Both the position numbers and the translations under genes were made by a program. Of a DNA stretch of 64,000 bases, positions 44,620-53,319 are shown one piece after another. The stretch spans positions 1 to 64,000 of the forward strand of contig NZ_NSEA01000021.1 of the NCBI RefSeq assembly GCF_002734285.1. The letters run 5' to 3'. Below the pieces are notes generated by a model. It had not been told where the DNA came from, searched no databases, and saw only the letters and a program-made list of their open reading frames with translations. Each line of letters starts with the position of its first letter. Within the stretch, counting starts at the first letter, position 1. This DNA comes from Fredinandcohnia onubensis. Lineage in GTDB: Bacteria > Bacillota > Bacilli > Bacillales > Bacillaceae_L.

Positions 44620-45030
44620 ATGGCGATAAAATTTAAAAGTAGTAAAAATATAAATAGAGAACATTTAGAAAGATTATATAATGATGTGGAATGGTATGCT
44701 TATACACAAGATCTAGAAGTTCTTCAACAGGCACTTGAACAATCGTTAGAGGTTGTATCTGCTTGGGATGGTGAAGAATTAGTTGGGTTAATTCGTATAA
44801 TTGGGGATGGATTAACAATTATCTACATTCAAGATATTCTTGTATTAAATGCTTATCAAAATCAAGGAATTGCTACTCAACTGATGCAGCAGGTGTTGAA
44901 GAAATATAAAAATGTTCGTCAAAAAGTTTTATTAACAGAGGAAGCCCCTGATGTCAGACATTTTTATGAAAAGAATGGTTTCCAATCTTGCGATAATGGA
45001 TCTTTGGTAGCATTTGCTAAGTTAAATTAG
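44620..45030 (+). CDS. GNAT family acetyltransferase
   Basis: The 136-residue enzyme shows AWDGEELVGLIRIIGDG, IQDILVLNAYQNQGIATQLMQQV and HFYEKNGFQSCDNG. This is a short stand-alone acetyl-CoA binding fold. GAGGAGG lies before the ATG at 44620. A strong terminator follows. Confidence 0.85.
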   Translation: MAIKFKSSKNINREHLERLYNDVEWYAYTQDLEVLQQALEQSLEVVSAWDGEELVGLIRIIGDGLTIIYIQDILVLNAYQNQGIATQLMQQVLKKYKNVRQKVLLTEEAPDVRHFYEKNGFQSCDNGSLVAFAKLN

Positions 45031-45069
45031 GTGATTTATTCAAGGATTTGTTTAGAAATAAAATACAAT

Positions 45070-45109
45070 TAAGCGTTGCATCATAATATGGTGCAACGTT
45101 TTTTTCTTT
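45070..45109 (+). terminator. terminator after the acetyltransferase
   Basis: GCGTTGCAT pairs with ATGGTGCAACG-type arm around CATAAT and is followed by seven T's. Confidence 0.8.
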
Positions 45110-45206
45110 AAGCTGGGCACTTGTGTAATGATCAAGCCACGCGGGGTAATTTTATCAATTGAATATTAAGTGCGAACGAAGAGTTATTTATACAGGAGGG
45201 GCTTTT

Positions 45207-45632
45207 ATCAAAAATAAATTTTTTAATCTTGTTTTATTCATTGGTGACATAATAGCTATTTTACTATTAGTATTTTATATCTTACTTTTCCATCTGTTAT
45301 CGTTAGGTAGCCTCATATTCGAAGGGATTCCAGACGAAACCATTATATTAAAACCTTCAGAATGGTTTCTACCAGTCTCTATTGTAGGCATACTCACTTT
45401 TATTTATATCAAGTATTTGTGGGGGAGAGATCATTATAAAAGAACGAAAATCTACATTCTTATGTTAGGGTTTGGTATGTCAGTTCTATTAAATATGGTA
45501 TGGGTAATACTTAGCTTTGATATGATAGAGTTGAATACCTTTTTTACGCAATTATTTGTAATAGGGGTTATGTCCTTCCTATTGTTTTACACTAACAACA
45601 AACGAAAAAGGCTTTTATATTATCGGAGGTAA
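45207..45632 (+). CDS. four-helix membrane protein of unknown function
   Basis: The protein has about 141 residues with four hydrophobic segments: LVLFIGDIIAILLLVFYILL, FLPVSIVGILTFIYI, IYILMLGFGMSVLLNMVWV and FVIGVMSFLLFY. The best site, AGGAGGGG at 45194-45201, points to an ATC codon at 45207, giving a start (M)KNKFFN. The nearest ordinary start is a TTG at 45159 with no ribosome binding site. The gene ends 3 bp before the MORN gene. Confidence 0.6.
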   Translation: MKNKFFNLVLFIGDIIAILLLVFYILLFHLLSLGSLIFEGIPDETIILKPSEWFLPVSIVGILTFIYIKYLWGRDHYKRTKIYILMLGFGMSVLLNMVWVILSFDMIELNTFFTQLFVIGVMSFLLFYTNNKRKRLLYYRR

Positions 45633-45635
45633 GTC

Positions 45636-45917
45636 ATGAAAAATGAAGATTGTGATTTGAAAAAACCAAATGGTGTCAAGGAAAAGAAACTGGAAGTAAT
45701 TGATGGATACACAATAAAGTACCATGCAAACGGAAAAACAATATGGTCAAAGGGGAAAATGATTGAAGATACGCCTGAAGGTTATTGGGAATGGTATCGT
45801 TCCGATGGAACAATAAAGCGTTCAGGGTATTTTGAAAAAGGTGAACCAGTTGGTGAATGGGTCACCTATGATAGCAAAGGTGAAAAATACAAAACCACCA
45901 ATCGTAATAAAAAATAA
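45636..45917 (+). CDS. MORN/YwqK-like repeat protein
   Basis: The 93-residue protein has repeats of the type IKYHANGKTIWSKGKM, GYWEWYRSDGTIKRSGYF and GEWVTYDSKGEK. Each has the Y/W-x-G pattern of MORN-like repeats. In other bacteria such short proteins are named YwqK-family antitoxins. CGGAGG lies close before the ATG. It follows the membrane protein with a 3-bp gap. Confidence 0.8.
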   Translation: MKNEDCDLKKPNGVKEKKLEVIDGYTIKYHANGKTIWSKGKMIEDTPEGYWEWYRSDGTIKRSGYFEKGEPVGEWVTYDSKGEKYKTTNRNKK

Positions 45918-46056
45918 AAGAGTAAATTCTGTTTCTTCAAGAAGACAGCACTCCTATATGTCTGAAGTTGAGATGTAGTTTTGTTCTTCTATATTATTTA
46001 TTTTTTTCTAGGAATAAGTTAAAATTAGAAAAAAATGTAAAAAAAGAGGTGCGTTC

Positions 46057-46386
46057 ATGGCGACGATAGAGGATTTTTTAAAATTGGATATCCGAATTGG
46101 AACTGTTGTTAAAGCAGAACCTTTTCCAGAGGCTAGAAAACCTGCAATAAAATTAGAAATTGATTTTGGAGAAATTGGATTGAAACAGACATCAGCCCAA
46201 CTTACTCGAAGATATAAACCAGAACAACTTATAGGTAATCAAGTGGTTGCGGTAGTAAATTTCCCTCCGAGACGAATCGCAGGTTTTAAGTCGGAGGTAC
46301 TGGTAATTGGAGGAATTCCTGAAGAAGGTGACGTAGTCCTTTTAAGGCCGGATGAACATGTGAAAAATGGAACACCAATCGCATAG
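46057..46386 (+). CDS. csaA: CsaA export-related chaperone
   Basis: The 109-residue tRNA-binding-domain protein matches B. subtilis CsaA closely: [53 protein letters not shown] and [10 protein letters not shown]. CsaA forms a dimer that binds SecA and preproteins and has chaperone activity. AAAGAGGTG precedes the ATG. Length is that of the family. Confidence 0.95.
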   Translation: MATIEDFLKLDIRIGTVVKAEPFPEARKPAIKLEIDFGEIGLKQTSAQLTRRYKPEQLIGNQVVAVVNFPPRRIAGFKSEVLVIGGIPEEGDVVLLRPDEHVKNGTPIA

Positions 46387-46448
46387 AAAAATTTTAACGA
46401 GGGGCACTTTCGAGAGTAGGAATAAAAAGGGATAGAATTAAAATTTCG

Positions 46449-46502
46449 GTGCCAGGGCAGCAAATGAATTTGTGTTCCATTGCTCTGGCATTGCACTTTT
46501 TG
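46449..46502 (+). terminator. hairpin terminator after csaA
   Basis: TGCCAGGGCAGCAA pairs with TTGCTCTGGCA (imperfect) around a loop of about 18 nt, followed by TTGCACTTTTTG. Confidence 0.55.
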
Positions 46503-46519
46503 TCTGAAGTTTTTTTAAA

Positions 46520-47473
46520 CTACCATAATCTTATTAAGCGGACTTTCTTCTGATGGTACTCAATTTCCAATGAGTCATCCATAATCGAAAGAACCTTGAT
46601 ATCGATTTTAACTGGATGGTCTACCGGTTGCCATGATAGATTTTCCGCACCATCCACTTCAATTGTAATGATCATTTCTTTTTCGTCATACTTCCATCGG
46701 CCATTATAAAATATTCCTTCATCACCCTCAATTTCTCCTAGAGTCGCTGAACCAGTTTCGGAGAGTAAGACTGAAATATATTCATCATCATCCGTATTTT
46801 CCCACGATCCGATTGCTGGATGGTCTTTTATTGATGGATCTGTTGTTGGGACCGATAACTCTGATTGAATTTTCCGTTCTTCCACTATTTCGAAATCCCT
46901 GATGATTTTTGTATGTGGCAAATAGTTGATTTTTACCTTATCACCTATATAAAACGTTTCAGGGTGTGTTAAAACATAGTCCTCATTTTCTATTTCTACA
47001 GTCGTGTGAGAAAGTGATTTTCTGCCTGAAACCTCTTCATAATAAGATACATATCCGGTCGCCGTTTCCGTTTTTCCAAAGAGATAGGACGGGAAGTCAA
47101 GCAAAAAGCTCCCTCCAATGGCCAATGCGCATGCTGGAATACCTAAAAAAATACAAGGGATCAGAATCCATGAAAAAACGGAGAAAAGTATTTCATTCGT
47201 TGTTGTCTTCCATTTTTGAAATGGAGTAAGTTTCCGCAGACGTTTTGCTTTCTCATTTCGTTTCTTTTCTTTGTAAAAGGCCATATTCTTTCGATAGGCA
47301 GGATCTTTTCGTAATCGGTATTGATTATATAAGCCTTCCCAGACAATTTTCCAGAAAAATATCGTAAGTATCCCAATCGAGCAAACGGAAATGGTTAGAA
47401 AATAGAACAGATAATAAGAAAAAAATGCTGTCAAAAACCATATCGCCATGAATGCAAATAATATGTATAACAT
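46520..47473 (-). CDS. membrane protein with soluble C-terminal domain
   Basis: The 317-residue protein has two N-terminal helices (about 2-20 and 26-46), a basic loop (RKNMAFYKEKKRNEKAKRLRK), a third helical region (about 95-130) and a C-terminal domain of about 180 residues. The domain is mostly beta and carries GYVSYYEEVSGRKSLSHTTVE and WENTDDDEYISVLLS. AAAGGAGA precedes the ATG. I do not recognise it. Confidence 0.65.
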   Translation of the reverse strand: MLYILFAFMAIWFLTAFFSYYLFYFLTISVCSIGILTIFFWKIVWEGLYNQYRLRKDPAYRKNMAFYKEKKRNEKAKRLRKLTPFQKWKTTTNEILFSVFSWILIPCIFLGIPACALAIGGSFLLDFPSYLFGKTETATGYVSYYEEVSGRKSLSHTTVEIENEDYVLTHPETFYIGDKVKINYLPHTKIIRDFEIVEERKIQSELSVPTTDPSIKDHPAIGSWENTDDDEYISVLLSETGSATLGEIEGDEGIFYNGRWKYDEKEMIITIEVDGAENLSWQPVDHPVKIDIKVLSIMDDSLEIEYHQKKVRLIRLW

Positions 47474-47752
47474 CTAAATCTCCTTTCCTTGCTTTTTATT
47501 ATAAAAGAAATATTCGAATTTGAATGCATTTATTATTGAACTCGCAATCTAATATGATTGGGTATTTTAAAAGGTGTAATGGATGCGCCCGCGGTGCAAT
47601 CGTGGAACATACTAAAGGAAAAATACATTAATAAACCTTGAGAACATTCATCCTCAAGGTTTAATTTATATTGTCTTTTTTATATAAATGCCATATTAGA
47701 TGTTCAAATTGTGCGACCTTTAGACAACACATACTCCTGTTATTGATAAATC

Positions 47753-48238
47753 CTAACACAAAACAATGATTCTATAGGGTGTGGTTTGGGCGGGGATACT
47801 TTGTGTGGTGGGTCCATAGACCACAATTAGATCCCGGTTCACTGGATTCATTGTAAAAGACTGCCCATTTGTTAATACGATTCTAGTATAAGGTGAAATA
47901 TTTAAGCGTAATTGTCCATCGCTACTCACCAACTGACTATTCAAATAATCTACTTTTACATTCTGATTTGGGCTTTCTTTCACCATAACAAGTGCTTGAT
48001 ATTGTGGAGGGTAAATAAGAAGAGCAGGGGCATCTCCATCATAATATCCAGTCACTCGATCTCCTACTGTCACCATTACATGGTCTACAAAGTATGTGGC
48101 AGGCGACACCACGAAGTTTACTATTTCTCCTAATCCGTTCTCTACAGTAAATAATTTAAAACAACCTTCACCATTTTGACCTGTAAAAAAATCACTAATC
48201 ACTGTAACAGTTCCCTGAAACGAATAGAAATTTGTCAT
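47753..48238 (-). CDS. conserved beta-rich protein of unknown function
   Basis: The 161-residue protein has no signal peptide or membrane segment. It shows YSFQGTVTVISDFFTGQNGEG, NFVVSPATYFVDHVMVTVGDRVTGYYDG and a late LTNGQSFTMNPVNRDL. From memory, relatives occur in many Bacillus genomes without a known role. GAAGG lies upstream of the ATG. It heads leftwards in a row of three minus-strand genes. Confidence 0.65.
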   Translation of the reverse strand: MTNFYSFQGTVTVISDFFTGQNGEGCFKLFTVENGLGEIVNFVVSPATYFVDHVMVTVGDRVTGYYDGDAPALLIYPPQYQALVMVKESPNQNVKVDYLNSQLVSSDGQLRLNISPYTRIVLTNGQSFTMNPVNRDLIVVYGPTTQSIPAQTTPYRIIVLC

Positions 48239-48303
48239 ACAGTACCTTCATTCCTTTTTATAGATAGTAAATTAAACGATAAAGCGGGCTTGTTCTTTCG
48301 AAA

Positions 48304-49065
48304 TTAGTAGAGGCTCATGACCTTTGTTCCAAGTATCGCTATTGCCAATCTCAGGGATGTAAACTGAGTGCCATTCCATGTAAGAAGGTCTTCGACGTAA
48401 CCTAGAGTATCCGAATTTGAAATACCGATGATCCTTCTTGAAATAAGTAAATCATAACTCGTATTCTTTGGATTCATAATAATTGGATTTAAAGCCCCAG
48501 CAGCAAGAACCTCGCCTTTGACTGGCTGTTTTAATTTGCCATTTCCATCGTAAAGCTGTGATAGATAATCATAACCTTTGTAGTTGATATCAAGAGTGAA
48601 AAGCGGGCCTAATGGTAGACTTGCAACACTTACTTTATAAAAATCTTCATAATTGACTTCGAAAGTATAGCTATTATTATATTTTTCAATATCAAATAAT
48701 TGTCTTGGAATATTGTTTTTGAAGGAGTAAATGTAGAAAAAACCGTACCCGCCACTTCCTCCAGACTCGATACTTACCAAGATATCAACTATGTTATCTT
48801 TAGAAAAATCCCCAAGGAAGAGCTTAGCATTGTATCCAGCATTATTTTGAAGATTAATTGTTGTAGCTTGGTTAGAACGCCCATCTTGAAGTACAAGTGT
48901 AATATGATCAGCGAAGATATCTGTTTCAACGTTTTTTTTACCAAATAAATATACGTAATCAACTATTCCGTCTCCTGTAATATCACCTTGCTTCATATCA
49001 AGCAACACTACGTTTCCGGAATAAATATAGGGTGCATCTGTTTGTTCTCGAAATTGCATGTACAA
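48304..49065 (-). CDS. FG-GAP/VCBS-like beta-propeller protein
   Basis: The protein has about 253 residues. GDITGDGIVDYVYLFG and GDFSKDNIVDILVSIESGG are two FG-GAP-type Asp-rich loops that bind Ca2+ in integrin-like propellers. A later LLTWNGTQF blade-like segment ends it. There is no signal peptide, so it may be a spore or cytoplasmic protein. GGAGGGAG lies upstream of a TTG (49065) and, 6 bp on, an ATG (49059); either could be used. Confidence 0.7.
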   Translation of the reverse strand: MYMQFREQTDAPYIYSGNVVLLDMKQGDITGDGIVDYVYLFGKKNVETDIFADHITLVLQDGRSNQATTINLQNNAGYNAKLFLGDFSKDNIVDILVSIESGGSGGYGFFYIYSFKNNIPRQLFDIEKYNNSYTFEVNYEDFYKVSVASLPLGPLFTLDINYKGYDYLSQLYDGNGKLKQPVKGEVLAAGALNPIIMNPKNTSYDLLISRRIIGISNSDTLGYVEDLLTWNGTQFTSLRLAIAILGTKVMSLY

Positions 49066-49384
49066 ATAAACTCCCTCCAATAAACATTTGACAATGGCTT
49101 AGTGTACCTTATGCAGGTTAATACCTATGTGACATAAGGTTAAGAAAATATTTCGATTAGTAATGTTAAAAGGATTCTAAAGTGTGAAATTGTGCATTGT
49201 TGATGATTCATGTAAGAGTAGGAAGTCTTAATGAGATTAACCTTGTGTATTTTTGATTCACTATTAGAGGCTAGGTTAGTAAAAAATGATACATGAGGAG
49301 ATCTAATAAAACTAGTGTATTACTTCTATAGATAACTAAAAAACAAAAAAGCCTTGTGGTTTCATTTCCACAAGGTGATTTTAT
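49066..49384. other. intergenic of about 320 bp
   Basis: It should hold the promoter of the FG-GAP gene. No ORF of note; one hairpin, at 49335-49384, ends the next gene to the right. Confidence 0.4.
49335..49384 (-). terminator. terminator for the proline/aromatic protein
   Basis: On the minus strand CCTTGTGG pairs with CCACAAGG around AAATGAAA, followed by CTTTTTTG. On the plus strand A's precede and GATTTTATTT follows. Confidence 0.7.
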
Positions 49385-49669
49385 TTAGTATAAAGTAGGG
49401 ATAGGATAACAGGCAACCGTTTCAATTAGTCTTTCATCAAATCCATAGAACGTCCAGAATGTACCAGTCCACCTATATCCAGCAACCTCACCATATTGGA
49501 GGTACGTCGGATAAAACCAGAATTCCTCTCCATTTACTAACCAAACATATGTGTAGTTAGATAAACAGTCAACTAAATAATGTGAAGGAAACGGTTTAGG
49601 TGGAGCGTATGGAGGGGGTGGGGATTGTGGTTGTTGTCTCATTGAACCTTGAGTTGGAAAAAAAGCCAA
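49385..49669 (-). CDS. proline-rich then aromatic-rich small protein
   Basis: The 94-residue protein begins with Q/P-rich SMRQQPQSPPPPYAPPKPF. A compact aromatic domain follows (YTYVWLVNGEEFWFYPTYL, GYRWTGTFWTFYGFDERLI) with Cys at both ends (DCLSN, VACYPIP). This composition resembles spore coat or exosporium small proteins, but I do not know the family. The TTG start has AAGGGAGTG 7 nt upstream. A good terminator follows. Confidence 0.6.
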   Translation of the reverse strand: MAFFPTQGSMRQQPQSPPPPYAPPKPFPSHYLVDCLSNYTYVWLVNGEEFWFYPTYLQYGEVAGYRWTGTFWTFYGFDERLIETVACYPIPTLY

Positions 49670-49873
49670 TTAAATTCACTCCCTTTTTTAGATATTCACC
49701 CAACATAATATGCTGATAGTTTTAAAAGAGTTATTAATAGGGGGAAGATCAATGTGAACTTGGATAACGGTGCAGGATCTTTGAATAGAAAAAAACTTAC
49801 CTTTATGTTGGAGTATAAAAAAGAGCGAAATAAAAAAGGCTTAATCTATACAGATCGCCCAAAAGAAGAATTA

Positions 49874-49972
49874 TTATTTTTCAGATTTATCATAAAATTT
49901 GCTTATAGCAGCAGTTGCGACAGCCGATGAGAAATCGCCAATTGCACGTAAAATTCCAAAGAGCAATTCCAT
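49874..49972 (-). CDS. 32-residue amphipathic peptide
   Basis: This peptide begins MELLFGILRAIGDF and ends KFYDKSEK. AGGAG lies 8 nt before the ATG, and the frame is closed by TAA. The middle (FSSAVATAAISKF) forms an amphipathic helix. Peptides like this may act on membranes, as a small toxin, bacteriocin or regulator, but nothing identifies the class. Its minus-strand frame is opposite a weaker plus-strand frame. Confidence 0.5.
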   Translation of the reverse strand: MELLFGILRAIGDFSSAVATAAISKFYDKSEK

Positions 49973-50083
49973 TTGATCAACTCCTTTATTACATTATATA
50001 CCAAAAAAAGGAAATACAGATAGGCTTTTGAAGAAATAATTAGTAAAGTCATATTAGTAAGCATCTATATTAGAAAACTAAAC

Positions 50084-50118
50084 TCGCAATTGCTGAAAAA
50101 GGCAGTTGCTTTTTTTGT
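50084..50118 (+). terminator. orphan terminator-like hairpin
   Basis: GCAATTGC pairs with GCAGTTGC (one G-U) around TGAAAAAG and is followed by seven T's. No plus-strand gene lies just left, so it may end an unseen transcript or act as a leader of the DUF421 gene. Confidence 0.55.
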
Positions 50119-50257
50119 TTAATAAAAGCATAACAGATCCATTCCTTTGTTTTAGGGATGAATTTAATTAAAGAGGGAGGTACATTACTTTAGATAATAT
50201 TCCGTTTTTTAAAGGGTAAGATATATTAGATTGTACCAATATACACCGGAGGTTGCT

Positions 50258-51139
50258 ATGTCTGAATATCTATTAGTAGCAGGTAGAGCCTTGTTATCGT
50301 TTTTAATATTATTTCTTCTTGCTCGAATTCTTGGGAAAAAACAAATTTATCAGCTTACTTTCTTTGATTATGTGGTTGGGATTGCGATTGGGGATATGGC
50401 GAGTACCATCGTCATCGATAAGTCTGTCAAAATTCTAAATGGCATAATTGGACTAGTTGTCTTTACGATTTTATCATTGTTGATTGGGTTTGGTGCTGTT
50501 AAATCGTTTAGGTTCAGAGAAATAGTAGAAAGTAGTCCAACTATACTGGTGAAGGACGGAAAAGTGATGGAGAAATCTCTTTTAAAAGAAAGAATGACTT
50601 TCGATGATCTCTTGAATGGCTTGCGGATAAAAGGCGCTTTTAATCTTTCGGAGGTTGAACTGGCAATGCTTGAAACAAATGGAGAGATTAGTGTATTGAA
50701 AAAGCCGAAATACCAGGCGATCACTCCTAATGATATAGGCTTGAGTGTCGAAGAAGATCATGGTCCTTCCCTAGCAATTATTGATGGTATGGTATTAGAG
50801 AAACATTTGAATTATCTGGGGTATTCCAAAGAGTGGCTTTTACAAGAGATAAAAAAACAAGGGGCATCCAACACGGAGGATGTCTTTTTGGCACAAATCA
50901 ATTCCGATGGCAGTGTCTATGTTGATTTATATAATGATAAGAAAAATGCTCAGGATAAGAATCCAGAAAAGCAAGAAAAACAAAAGCCAAACCTAGCCAT
51001 TAAGTTGAGAAAAATACAAGTGGAATTAGAACAGACTGCTTTTAAAACGAAGGATAATAATGCAAAGAAGATGTATTTTAGCCAATCCAAGGAAATGGAA
51101 CAGATCATAAAGAAGTTGAATCCGTATCTTAGTGGATAG
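50258..51139 (+). CDS. DUF421 (YetF-like) membrane protein
   Basis: The 293-residue protein has three N-terminal helices (about 8-25, 37-55 and 60-78) and two cytoplasmic YetF domains. Marks are RILGKKQIYQLTFFDYVVGIAIGDMAS, PTILVKDGKVMEKSLLKERMTFDDLLNGLRIKGA and LAMLETNGEISVL. A Lys-rich C-terminal tail of about 80 residues follows. GGAGGT lies just before the ATG at 50258. Members are frequent in spore formers, some in the spore inner membrane, role unknown. Confidence 0.9.
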   Translation: MSEYLLVAGRALLSFLILFLLARILGKKQIYQLTFFDYVVGIAIGDMASTIVIDKSVKILNGIIGLVVFTILSLLIGFGAVKSFRFREIVESSPTILVKDGKVMEKSLLKERMTFDDLLNGLRIKGAFNLSEVELAMLETNGEISVLKKPKYQAITPNDIGLSVEEDHGPSLAIIDGMVLEKHLNYLGYSKEWLLQEIKKQGASNTEDVFLAQINSDGSVYVDLYNDKKNAQDKNPEKQEKQKPNLAIKLRKIQVELEQTAFKTKDNNAKKMYFSQSKEMEQIIKKLNPYLSG

Positions 51140-51144
51140 CTCAT

Positions 51145-51184
51145 AAAAACTCCCACAATACTGTTGCCAGTAGTGGGAGTTTTG
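51145..51184. terminator. two-way terminator
   Basis: AAAACTCCCAC and GTGGGAGTTTT form an 11-bp perfect stem around a 16-nt loop, so it ends the genes converging from both sides. Confidence 0.8.
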
Positions 51185-51291
51185 CTATTTGACCATGATT
51201 ATTGATTTATTTTCATACTATTTTTAGAAAAGAGAATTTGAGATTACGAAAAAGGAGGGTTCAGATATTGTATAAAAGATGAAGTAAATGA

Positions 51292-51753
51292 TTAGTTCAG
51301 TTTAAAATACCATTTGTAAAAACTCCACAATAAAAATAAACTAGCATATAACGATAACCAGGTAATATACCAATCCCAATGTACGTAAATAATAAGATCC
51401 GTGTACTTTACAAATATGATTTCGGAAATCGTCATGATTGTACAAAATGTGCTTATATAAAAGACCTTTCTCCAACTCGTACTTTTTCGTGGATAATAGA
51501 TACAAAAGAAGGCACAGATAATGGGATATGCTAAGAATTCAAATAAAAAACTAGTACCATTGACGTTAGGGAATTCCATAACAGGATATTTAAGTAAATG
51601 CAGTTCTACTACAAGCAATCCAAGAAACCACGTAACGCATTGCTGAAACAAAAAGGCCAGACTAGCTTCTTTCCATTTGTTTTTTGGAATAAAAGCTAAT
51701 GAGATGATCGTACAAGCATAAATAATGTATAAAATCATATGTTCCATTTTCAT
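51292..51753 (-). CDS. CBO0543 family integral membrane protein
   Basis: The 153-residue protein has about five helices: MILYIIYACTIISLAFIP, CVTWFLGLLVVELHLLKYP, FLFEFLAYPIICAFFCIYYPRKS, FYISTFCTIMTISEII and a final WYITWLSLYASLFLLW. The same core, FEFLAYP...YYPRKS, is in the proteins at 25587 and 51750. Its ATG overlaps the preceding gene's stop by ATGA (4 bp), so the pair is co-translated. Function unknown. Confidence 0.8.
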   Translation of the reverse strand: MKMEHMILYIIYACTIISLAFIPKNKWKEASLAFLFQQCVTWFLGLLVVELHLLKYPVMEFPNVNGTSFLFEFLAYPIICAFFCIYYPRKSTSWRKVFYISTFCTIMTISEIIFVKYTDLIIYVHWDWYITWLSLYASLFLLWSFYKWYFKLN

Positions 51754-52238
51754 GAGGATATAGCCCCTTTAAAAACTGGATGCCTTGTGATCCACAAAAC
51801 GTATCTACGACAGAGCCATAATTCTATCAAAAAATTAAAAAAACTCCTAATTAAATTATCCCATTTTACAACCATGATGTTTGTGAAAGTTCCTAATAAA
51901 AACATAAAAGAAAGAATAATACCCACCCAAAACAAATAATGAAACATCCTCTTCATAAAATTAGCCTTTAGCGGGAAGTTCAATTGAAATAGTACTCCTA
52001 TGGTAGGAAATATTAAGAATTCCATCGTGAAATTAATAGTTGTCGCATGTTTAAAAAATCGAATGGGTGCTTCAAGTAATCCTGCATATGTAAGACCAAT
52101 ACTAAATAGCCATGTTAACATTTGAATGAACAAAAAAACTGCAATGGATTCGCGAAGTCGAACTCTAGGAATGACTTTCCAAAGAATAGCCGGAAAAGTT
52201 ATCCATAATAAAATGAGTATAAAATAGTCGAAGTTCAT
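51750..52238 (-). CDS. CBO0543 family integral membrane protein
   Basis: The 162-residue protein has about five helices, with MLTWLFSIGLTYAGLLEAPIRFF and FTMEFLIFPTIGVLFQLNFPLK in the family core position. GAGGAGG lies 6 nt before the ATG at 52238; an earlier ATG (52256) lies before that site. It is translated together with 51292-51753, so two different family members may assemble together (inference). Confidence 0.8.
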   Translation of the reverse strand: MNFDYFILILLWITFPAILWKVIPRVRLRESIAVFLFIQMLTWLFSIGLTYAGLLEAPIRFFKHATTINFTMEFLIFPTIGVLFQLNFPLKANFMKRMFHYLFWVGIILSFMFLLGTFTNIMVVKWDNLIRSFFNFLIELWLCRRYVLWITRHPVFKGAISS

Positions 52239-52527
52239 ATCATTCCTCCTCAACATTTAATATGTGAGGGGTTGATTAAATCTATCCATGAAGGATTATC
52301 GCTTATTTTTGTAGAAGTTTATTAAGCGAACGAAGCTGGTGCGTGAGGAGAGAAGGAATATGGAAAGTTTATTCGGATTGAAGATCTAGAAGTAAGACTT
52401 ATAGAGCTTTGGGAGAAGTAGTAGGATATATTTAATGGGGTCCGACTAATTCCAAGGCCACAAAGGATAAAAAAACGTATTTGCAGCAAACTAGGAAAAA
52501 TATGTTATTTTGCAAGGTGGCTCTAAA

Positions 52528-53319
52528 TTGAATAACTATACCAATGATAACACCGCTAGACGTTATACAGCTCATGTAAGCATACTTGGAACAACTCAAC
52601 TTCATTTACGAAACCCATACATTATTGCTTGGTGGTCGGCGGCCTTTCCAGGATTTGGACATTTGATATTATCAAAATATCTAAGAGGTTATGCATTGTT
52701 TATTTGGGAAGTGATAGTTAATTTAGGTGCACATGTCAATCTTTCAATGATCTATTCATTTCAAGGTAATATAGACATGGCTATAGAAATACTAGACACT
52801 AGGTGGCTACTTATGTATATTCCAGTTTACCTTTTTGGTATATGGGATAGCTATCGAACAACAGTAGATATGAACCGGGTTTATCTTTTAGCCGAAAGAG
52901 AGGAACACCGTTTTAACAGTTTTACTTTAGGAGCTTTAGAAATTAACTATCTGGATAAAAGAAACCCAGTTCTCTCCATCATCTGGTCCTTATTTATTCC
53001 AGGTCTAGGACAACTTTATATACATCGAATTTTAACAGCATTGTTTGTTATTGTTGGGACAGTCATCTTTTTTTATTATTCGCATGCACTAGAGGCAGTT
53101 TCGCTATTGTTTTTAGGTAAGGTAAAAGAAGCAACCTCTGTGTTAAAACCAGAGTGGTTTTTATTTTTACCTTCACATTATGGATTTGCCATATATGACT
53201 CTTACATTAATACAGTTGAAAATAATAAACTTTTTGAAAAAGAATTACGACAACATTTGAAAAACCATTACCAATCTACTAGATTTAGTATACGAAAAGG
53301 ACAGATATTGACAAAATGA
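52528..53319 (+). CDS. multi-pass membrane protein
   Basis: The 263-residue protein has two related halves. NPYIIAWWSAAFPGFGHLILSKYLRGYALF and NPVLSIIWSLFIPGLGQLYIHRILTALF each hold a G-x-G-H/Q turn between helices, a TM2-like arrangement. EILDTRWLLMYIPVYLFGIWDSY and LKPEWFLFLPSHYGFAIYDSY repeat the second part. An internal duplication is therefore visible. The TTG start has AAGGTGGC upstream. It overlaps the next gene by ATGA. Confidence 0.7.
   Translation: MNNYTNDNTARRYTAHVSILGTTQLHLRNPYIIAWWSAAFPGFGHLILSKYLRGYALFIWEVIVNLGAHVNLSMIYSFQGNIDMAIEILDTRWLLMYIPVYLFGIWDSYRTTVDMNRVYLLAEREEHRFNSFTLGALEINYLDKRNPVLSIIWSLFIPGLGQLYIHRILTALFVIVGTVIFFYYSHALEAVSLLFLGKVKEATSVLKPEWFLFLPSHYGFAIYDSYINTVENNKLFEKELRQHLKNHYQSTRFSIRKGQILTK

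Larger units (their letters stand above)
49670..50257. other. intergenic with two small ORFs on opposite strands
   Basis: A 32-codon minus-strand gene (49874-49972) lies here. A plus-strand GTG frame of 58 codons (49754-49930) overlaps it. A lone hairpin with T's lies at 50086-50116. Nothing else is seen. Confidence 0.4.

Noticed and set aside
49232-49297. 21-codon plus-strand frame with AGGAAG upstream
   Set aside because: Weak ribosome binding site, no terminator, composition like its AT-rich surroundings.
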